From Pyrus communis (lineage: Eukaryota; Streptophyta; Magnoliopsida; Rosales; Rosaceae), in assembly GCF_963583255.1 (NCBI RefSeq), contig NC_084815.1, positions 7,053,724-7,117,723 on the forward strand: DNA of 64,000 bases, read 5' to 3'. This document shows positions 57,285 to 64,000 of this stretch, in pieces. The number at the start of each line of letters is the position of its first letter. Within the stretch, counting starts at the first letter, position 1. The notes under the pieces are model-generated. The model had not been told where the DNA came from and made no database searches. It worked only from the letters and a program-made list of their open reading frames with translations. The translations under genes and the position numbers were made by a program.

Positions 57285-59018
57285 GTTAAGTTTCCTCGTC
57301 CAAGTTATGCAAATTTTTTTCATTATTATTTCTTGTTTCACCAACCTAAGGTATGCATGGACTTTATTCATAAAAAGTATGGATGGATTTTTTGGGTGTA
57401 TGACTGTATCATGGCATAAGTCTACTAATCCGTAATTAGAATGAGTGGATTTTTGTGTAATAAGAAATTGATGGGTGGAACGAAGTGGGGCAGGCAGAGC
57501 TGTGAACATATCTCACCTTTTGATATGTGTTATCATGTACACCTTTCAATATGTACTGTATGCATATGTTTCATAGAGGCACTCTTACATTTTTCACCCC
57601 TCCCCAACTTTGCACTATACTAGATCATACTTTTCTTTTTTTTGACTTAGTCAAGGGTATCCCAAAGGCTTCCTAGGCCCAAGGACTAGATCATACTTAT
57701 TCCTCCCTTATATAGTTAGTTCAGACGTTCATCTGTGTACAACTGCAATCCAACCTTGTCATCGTGTTTTGAGATCACCAAGTTCGCTCATTTTTATGGA
57801 CTAACTGTAGAGACCCCTGTCAAAATAAAGTGATAAGTTGTAGTTAATTATGTTGAGTCCTTGAAGGTTTGCTGTGGTCAGTTTGCACTTAGTTTAGAAT
57901 TTCAAACAGTAAAGTCTCACCCGGATATTTTTAAGTCAGTACTCAAAACTCCAAAACCTCAACAATTGTTAGTGCAACCCTACCAGCTGCTCATTAAAGC
58001 TGTTACCTTAGGAGGTATTGCATCATATTTTGCATTGTTTTTCTGGGGTTATACGTGGGATTTCTAGTCAGAGCTTCACAAGTAATCATATTTATTTAAA
58101 ATAATTGTTCAGAATGATTTGTTCTCAAAGAATGTTTTTAATTGCATGATGTTGTAACTAATGAGGCAATGGTCATATAGATTAGAAAAATTTCGAACAA
58201 TAATAAATTAGAAGACTCACACACACAGACATCTACAAGATTTACACAAAAACACTTCAAAAGCTCATTTGGAGAAATAACCCTCATCTATCCACTATTC
58301 ATACTTTAATTGATTCTTAGTTGTGAAATTCTTTTGGTGCCCTTCACCCGCTACAAAGTCAGCCCGGGTATTTTTACCACAAGTATTGAGCTTGAAGTGT
58401 TTTTCTCTAAAGTGTAATGCTTTCAAGGGTTTCTAAGGGGCCCTGAGAACAATCGTATCTTGAGCTAGTGGCACTGTTTGATCTACAGAGTCTGAAATTA
58501 CATTTTTTATTTAACGGGTTTAGGATATGAACATGTGCGTTGCCTTGTGATCCTAGGTTATGAAAGCAAACAAACTTTTGCCTGTTGCAGCTCAAGACAA
58601 CTCATTAACCTGCAAATGCTCCTCCACTTAACCCCTTACCTCTTTTTTCTTCCCGTTCTCTATTTTTATTTCTCTCTCTGTGACACTGTTTTTGGAAATA
58701 CTTAAACACTGTAGTTCGTTATGACATATGAATATCTTTGTGCCACTTAGCCATTTGAATTCTGTCTCGTAGACCCTGTAACTGCACCTACAGTTCTTTT
58801 CTTTTTTTCCTTCTTGATTTTCTTACCTTCTTGGGTTTTGTTTGGAATTAACTAGTTTCTAAAAGCTCTTATTGACCTGCTTCTGCTTTTTAATAATTTC
58901 TTAAATAAGAGTACCTTTTTAACCCACTTGGGTACGTTTTGTGTTGACTAGTTATCTAATTGTTGTGCTGGAAAGCTAGTTTCTGGATTAATTTCCGAAC
59001 TAATGTTGTTGATAGCAG
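57285..59018 (+). other. Long intron of the PRP4 pseudogene
   Basis: About 1.7 kb with no recognisable gene or element. Confidence 0.4.
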
Positions 59019-59087
59019 ACGGGCATCAAATTGCTACTGTATCACTTGACCGAACTATGAAACTGTGGTCCAGCAGTAGCAATGAGA

Positions 59088-59191
59088 AAGATCAGGCAAT
59101 GGATGTGGATTACAGTACAAGTTAGAAGGATCAGGCAATGGATGTGGATTCCAGTACAAATTACAAAGATCAGGCAATGGATGTGGATTAG
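59088..59191 (+). repeat. Three tandem 39-bp repeats at the PRP4 C-terminus
   Basis: AAAGATCAGGCAATGGATGT and following bases occur three times with 39-bp spacing. In protein terms this is KDQAMDVDYSTS repeated, with TAG at the first junction. Confidence 0.85.
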
Positions 59192-60018
59192 GACCTGCTC
59201 AGTTCTAGATAGACTTTTGAAAGATAAAGGGTTGGCGGGTTACTTGGGGATACATGGATTATAGTGAGAGTTTCGTCCAAGCTAAAACTTCTGTACAATG
59301 CTTCTTGTACTGTCTTCAGACAGAACCCTGGCTAACTGGCAGATATTGGTGTTCAACTTTATTTTTAATTGTGCAGGAACCCATTTGAAAGAGGGTTTTG
59401 TTCGAGTCAAAATCCTCCCTGATCTTATACATTGCCTTCGATTACGCGATTGTTATGTAACGTTGAAGGCTTGATTGTTCGGTATGCCTATTGTTTCCTT
59501 GATGTCTCCCTATTACAAGCTTACAGATTAATTCCTTCTGTTTTAGCTGAACTCATAAAACATTGGCGTGTCCTATGGTTTCCTGTGTTTTATCGGCACT
59601 AGGCTAGTTTTGGGCATGGATGTAAAGCTTTCCTTTCGTTCAAACAATCACTACAAGCTGCAGACAACAGTGCATGCGACCCGCATCACCGATAATCGTT
59701 TTACGAATAAACTTCGAGGAAAGTTTGATTTTCTCATCCTGAACTTCAAGTGCCAAAAATACAAATTTTGTATGTCTAAATTTAACACTTCTCGTCTTTG
59801 TTTAAGATACTATAAACAAATATAAGTTGGAATCAACCATCTTGAGGATGTCAAAACTTCAAACTAGTCATTTGTATTTTAATCAAAAGATGTTCTCTCT
59901 AGCATCCCTGCCATCAACCCGCCTGCAGGACATGATACGGTACAACATGCTTCCACCCCCGGTAATCAAATGCGCGTGTTAATAAGATTAACCCGAAGTT
60001 ACGTTCATCTTTTCCACC
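59192..60018. other. Region between convergent PRP4 pseudogene and ALG7 gene
   Basis: Probable 3' untranslated sequence of both. No further feature seen. Confidence 0.4.
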
Positions 60019-61222
60019 TCATTTGTACCAGCCAGCAAGAAAATACCTCAGCAGGAAACAGAAGCAGCATGCCATAGCCTGTTGCATGACGGCATTCAAC
60101 AAATGAGAAACTTACAAATAACGCTGTTAAAAAGCAAGTATGCATGTGAACCCAAAGAGAAGAAACAAAAATGGTGATCAAGACCACCCCAGCCAACAAA
60201 ACACGACAAAAGCATGGAGAAAACAACCAACTCAACGGAGCTCGTAAAGGACCTAAGACCAACTAGAAAGTAGCCACCTTTCGCTCGAATGAAATTCCTC
60301 CAAACTCTGGGAAACTGAAGCCCAGAGAACAGATTAAAACTGAACTCTAACCCAAAGAACCTCCAAACAGTCACGGTTTGGATCGTCAAACACAAAGAAT
60401 ATCTTAACAGGTTTCTGGAATGCATCCGAGCTACAGAACAGAGATCGTGGGTTGCAAATGTTGAATAGCACAACAATACTACAAAGAATATGCATTATCT
60501 TCTGACACCAGGCTAACTGTCCATAAGGTTCCACCTGGAGCCAAAAGCGACCAAAACCCCATTTTGAAGAGATGAATGCATTTTGTTTAAAGCAATCTAC
60601 CAAGACTTAAGCCACTGTGTGGGCTTCTTAGTACCTGATTCTCCAAATAAATCTGAGAAACATATTCACGGTATATTACAATGTTTAGTTGGGTATGTTG
60701 TAAACTTATACGGGTAGTTCAGCTGGATCAACTTGTAAGGGGACGCACTGACACGACATAATCATGATTCATGCCAACAGAATCACTTTGTTCCCAAAAA
60801 TGGGAAACACTCATATGCACTGGAAGGATTAAAAGTAGTTGAGCTGGATCTTTCCTTTATTTGCCTAAAAATGCAATTATAGGCAAAAGTAACATGAATA
60901 ATCACCTGGAAAACTAGAAGAGAGACGCAAAGTGACTTCTCTGTCATCCTGCCAAATCGTCTTAGAAAAAGGTTTACAACCGTCCCATCCTTTGTCCCAG
61001 TCAGCAGTCCAGTTTCAGGATCAAACCTGAAGTAAAAAGACACGTGAGATATTTAACAATCATTCCCATAAGATGCTTCCAGCGATTTCTAAACCGTCTG
61101 TTAAAATTTATACAAACTTACCTAGGCAGACGATGCCGAGGACATGGAACAATTCCAGCAAGCTGAAAAAACGAAACAGTATAAGATGCTTTACATGTCA
61201 TGAATTTCAGATGACACGTGTG

Positions 61223-61273
<51 letters not shown>

Positions 61274-63741
61274 TGGGCCAAACCTGGGGCACTGACAAGA
61301 GAAAGTTCAATACTTGAGGTGCAAAGAAAATCAGGAGTGTTTCGCTGAAACAAAATTAGAAAGAAGAGTTTACCATCAGCGACTGTATGAGTATGCTAGA
61401 TAGTAGTGGACAAAAAGTACGTATGAGGAAAGAAACAGCCTCGTTGCATAAGGTGTATATTGTTAATTTGTACTACACTCTGTGAGGTCAGCTCATGAGA
61501 ATTATAATTTGACCCCTCATTCAATGCTAGTACTTAATACTTTTTCTGTTTAGCTAAAAGGTGGTCATGGTAAGATCCACATTTTTTTCTGATAAATGCA
61601 TCTAAGTAGTACAGCTTAAGGTTTAGTTCTTAAACATCTTACTGTTTTTTTCGTCAAAAAACATCTTACTGTATTTCTCAGTCAAAAAACAGCTTACTGT
61701 TACAAGTAAACATCAGAGGAAAAATGACCTGTCTGATATGAGATTTTAAAGGTTAAGCAAAAGCAGAAACAACCATATTTGCATAAAAATAAAAATATAA
61801 ATTAGAGAATTATTAATTGAAACAAGAGAGCTGAATTTTGACCTTCCAGCTATGACACAGATTTGAAGTAAAAAAAAAAAAGGAATTTACCCTAGTTCTT
61901 TTAGTGATGTATGATTGTGAGTTCCAGTTAGAAAATTAAGGACTTCCCATGGTAAGGCAAGCCACAATAAAATTATGCAAATTAAGGTCCACATATCATT
62001 TGTATTAATAATTCAATTGTGAAATTTAAAGATAATGGAGAACAAACCTAAAATGGCCTAAAATCCCAGCTACAGCCATCGTCATCCCTGCAAAATATGT
62101 GTAAGTATCTCCAACAAAAGCTGAAGAAGGATACCTATATTAAAGATAAAGGAAAATGTTAATGTCTGATGCAAAAAGAAAGCCATAAGCATAGGCAACT
62201 CAGTAAATAAATTCAACAAGCAGTGTCACCAGTTGTAAGAGAGCAATCCCAAAGAGGTGGCTAATAAGGGTTGGATAAGATATATAGAGAATGCATGTGC
62301 CATCTTATACTCCGAATCTGCAGATGCCCCGATTTGCATGATATTATGTATTAAAACCTGCGATCAGTCACATGTGTCATTTTAAAAATAGAGTTGAACT
62401 GCAACTGTTTCATAAGTCTGTATACTTACAGCAGCTGCAATAACAACCGTCTGCCCAACTTCAAGACCATTCAAGCCAGCATGAATATTTATGGAGTTTG
62501 TGCAGAAAACCGCCAAAAGTCCCATGTATAGTTTATAAATCCATCCTTCACATCAACGAGGAACATATTTATGAAAGGATAAGAATCCATTTGTTAATAT
62601 ACGAGTGTGGTAAATTTTTTGGATATGACTGCATATAAATGGATAATTTCAATTGCTACCTTGTTCTATGATAATTTTGTCTATTGTTTTCTCAAATTTG
62701 TATTGTGATATACAAATTTCAAACACAAAACAGAAATATGAAAGTTTCCCTATGCCTCTGTTTGCCAGTTGCATCCTAGTGACTCGGTTTGATGCTAATT
62801 TATAGTCAATATTCATGCCAGTGAATGATAATTATGATTGTTAAGATAAAATAAACTACATCACTTCCATTACATTTTAAAAAAGAATTATATAGAGTCA
62901 GATTAGATAAATAGAAAAACGCCAAGTCTTTTATATAGTAAATCATTTTCAAGACAAGTTGGCTATATAAGCAGAGAAATTAAAATTACAAAATGTACTA
63001 AGGGCATGTGATGAGTATCACTTGGACCAATGACATGAACTCTGTTCCTTGTCATCCATAAGTGCAAATGCTAATAATTGGTGTGATTCCTTGGAATTCA
63101 CAATTGCTAAGTACATGGTTACCTTCTAGGGCACACTTTTACATGCTCAATATTTAGAGATATACCACATAAATAAAGGATGTCTTTTCCATTTCCCCCA
63201 GCAATATAAACACTTTGAACAAATTATATCATTTACATTTTGCAAAACTGATGGCATCTCACTACATTTACATGAGGGAAAATTAAAGAACCAAATCTAG
63301 CATCCTAGTGGGGGTGTGTAACCAAGGGAGGGGGGAGGGGGGAGGGGGGGGGCGGCGGGGGTGGTGTGTATAACAATAGTAACTGTATTGGAGTTAGTAA
63401 CTATATTGCGAGAATACCTAGGTCCAAAACCTCAAGCCCAGTATACAGAACAAGAGGCTTAGGTATGACAATAGTTGTATGTCCAGCATAGGCCATCAGC
63501 AGTGGTAGAGCTGCAATGGATGGCAGAACTAATTTCCTGTTCTTCACAATTACAAGAAAGCACACAGGAATAAAATATAGCATTAATCTGGAGAGCTGTA
63601 TAAAATGCATTAAGTGGTATAAAATCTAGAATAGTGACCGGATACTCACACCCTCCAAGGTACATCAAGAACATCATCTACAAATCCAAGCAATACCATA
63701 AAGCATATGGATGCTAATGCTGCATTGTATTCGACAAGCCA
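60019..63741 (-). CDS. ALG7: UDP-GlcNAc:dolichol-phosphate GlcNAc-1-P transferase, 3' part
   Basis: Catalyses the first committed step of N-glycan assembly, UDP-GlcNAc + Dol-P to GlcNAc-PP-Dol + UMP, in the ER membrane. It is the tunicamycin target (GPT, DPAGT1, ALG7). Minus-strand exons are 63,741-63,650, 63,536-63,418, 62,545-62,430, 62,357-62,230, 62,134-62,048, 61,344-61,284, 61,162-61,122, 61,026-60,906 and 60,078-60,019. All are GT-AG and frame-consistent, giving 274 aa. Landmarks in order are [100 protein letters not shown] and a short last exon ending GWYK. These are multi-pass membrane segments plus the conserved catalytic loops. The N-terminal ~150 residues lie beyond the window. 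No lesions seen in the visible part. Confidence 0.92.
61223..61273. repeat. Compound TG/AG microsatellite in ALG7 intron
   Basis: (TG)n from 61,225 to ~61,256, then (AG)n to ~61,273, inside a 121-bp intron (61,163-61,283). Confidence 0.9.
61345..62047 (-). other. ALG7 intron, ~700 bp
   Basis: A/T-rich, with nothing recognised besides short homopolymers. Confidence 0.4.
63308..63365 (+). repeat. G-rich tract in ALG7 intron
   Basis: Runs GTGGGGGTGTG, then GGGAGGGGGGAGGGGGGAGG and GGGGGGCGGCGGGGGTGG. Many G-runs of four or more make it a G-quadruplex candidate on the plus strand, which is C-rich on the gene strand. Confidence 0.8.
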
Positions 63742-64000
63742 CTGCATGATTCACATATTTAACAATTTAGTCGTCCATCACCAAAACATACAGTCACAAT
63801 TTGCAAACACAAAGTAAAATACAAGAAGCCTTCAAAGCTGATGTCACAAAATAAAGACCTCTCTCTCCCAGTGTTTCAAAAGCTGCCTCCTAAAGGTGTA
63901 TTGCTTTTTGGTGAATTGTATGCTTTGTTGTGCCTTTGTCTGAAAGAGTTAGAGGCTTAAGCCTCACAAGCTTCTGGATTTCAAAGATTTTCCACTCCAA

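Larger units (their letters stand above)
55300..59191 (+). pseudogene. PRP4-like: PRP4-like U4/U6 snRNP WD40 protein, pseudogene
   Basis: Homolog of U4/U6 snRNP factor PRP4 (LACHESIS in Arabidopsis), a pre-mRNA splicing component. Exons about 55,300-56,029, 56,344-56,797, 56,892-57,088, 57,203-57,284 and 59,019-59,191. Recognisable parts are MAVRARLRRLGEPITLFGE (PRP4/SFM domain) and WD40 repeats ([93 protein letters not shown]). Lesions: a frameshift just before MAVRAR (near 55,565), TGA at 56,369-56,371 in place of a WD40 Trp, TGA at 56,552-56,554, a frameshift near 56,981, another in exon 4, and TAG at 59,123-59,125. Introns are retained, so it arose by DNA duplication rather than retrotransposition. 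A functional copy should exist elsewhere. Confidence 0.85.

Noticed and set aside
60096..60603. Minus-strand open frames upstream of the last ALG7 exon as a separate gene
   Set aside because: They lie in the ALG7 intron between 60,906 and 60,078, and the true last exon ([12 protein letters not shown]) was found at 60,078-60,019.
1..64000. tRNA or rRNA genes
   Set aside because: Only the degenerate tRNA-like heads of SINEs were seen. None folds into an intact tRNA by inspection.

Overview
This is eukaryotic nuclear DNA from a flowering plant. The reasons are spliced genes with GT-AG introns, Ty1/copia, hAT, CACTA and Harbinger-type elements, tRNA-derived SINEs, and plant-type genes (GH17 beta-1,3-glucanase, P-class PPR, PAP16-like phosphatase, ALG7/GPT). 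From memory the GH17 protein resembles Rosaceae pathogenesis-related PR-2 glucanases most, so a rosaceous tree such as Malus, Pyrus or Prunus is likely. The species cannot be fixed from sequence alone.

Layout. (1) Positions 1-16,805 hold four head-to-tail copies of a ~4.43-4.47 kb unit. Each unit carries a two-exon GH17 gene with its promoter, a decayed antisense last exon of a PAP16-like phosphatase, a CACTA-like fragment and a SINE. Units 1-3 also carry a CGATAT-rich block. Copy 2 has a stop codon inside the signal peptide. Units 3 and 4 are nearly identical up to ~16,430. (2) A 3,113-bp hAT-like non-autonomous element at 17,588-20,700 has an 8-bp target duplication and contains six tandem 346-bp repeats. 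(3) A five-exon, 381-codon PAP16-like gene runs on the minus strand from 33,564 to 21,736. Its last intron is ~9.4 kb and holds a complete, young Ty1/copia element (24,942-29,916) in the same orientation as the gene. (4) An old, heavily mutated Ty1/copia element lies at 33,931-41,074. (5) A PPR pseudogene at 41,453-44,497 is split by a 1.5-kb solo-LTR-like insertion. A related 2.0-kb insertion at 45,970-47,929 sits on the stop codon of a decayed Harbinger transposase. (6) From 50,071 on come a foldback/MULE-like element, a conserved but unnamed Trp/Gly-rich plant gene (51,164-53,957), a PRP4 (U4/U6 snRNP) WD40 pseudogene (55,300-59,191), and the 3' nine exons of an ALG7/GPT gene on the minus strand (60,019-63,741, continuing past the window end).

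How the parts relate. The live PAP16-like last exon (21,736-21,948) is followed downstream by sequence matching the GH17 3' flank, and every array unit carries a decayed copy of that exon just after its GH17 gene. The simplest reading is that GH17 and PAP16 were once tail-to-tail neighbours and the GH17 gene was amplified together with the PAP tail. The window looks like a normal plant gene neighbourhood shaped by local duplication and nested transposons. I see no prokaryotic-type system or CRISPR array.
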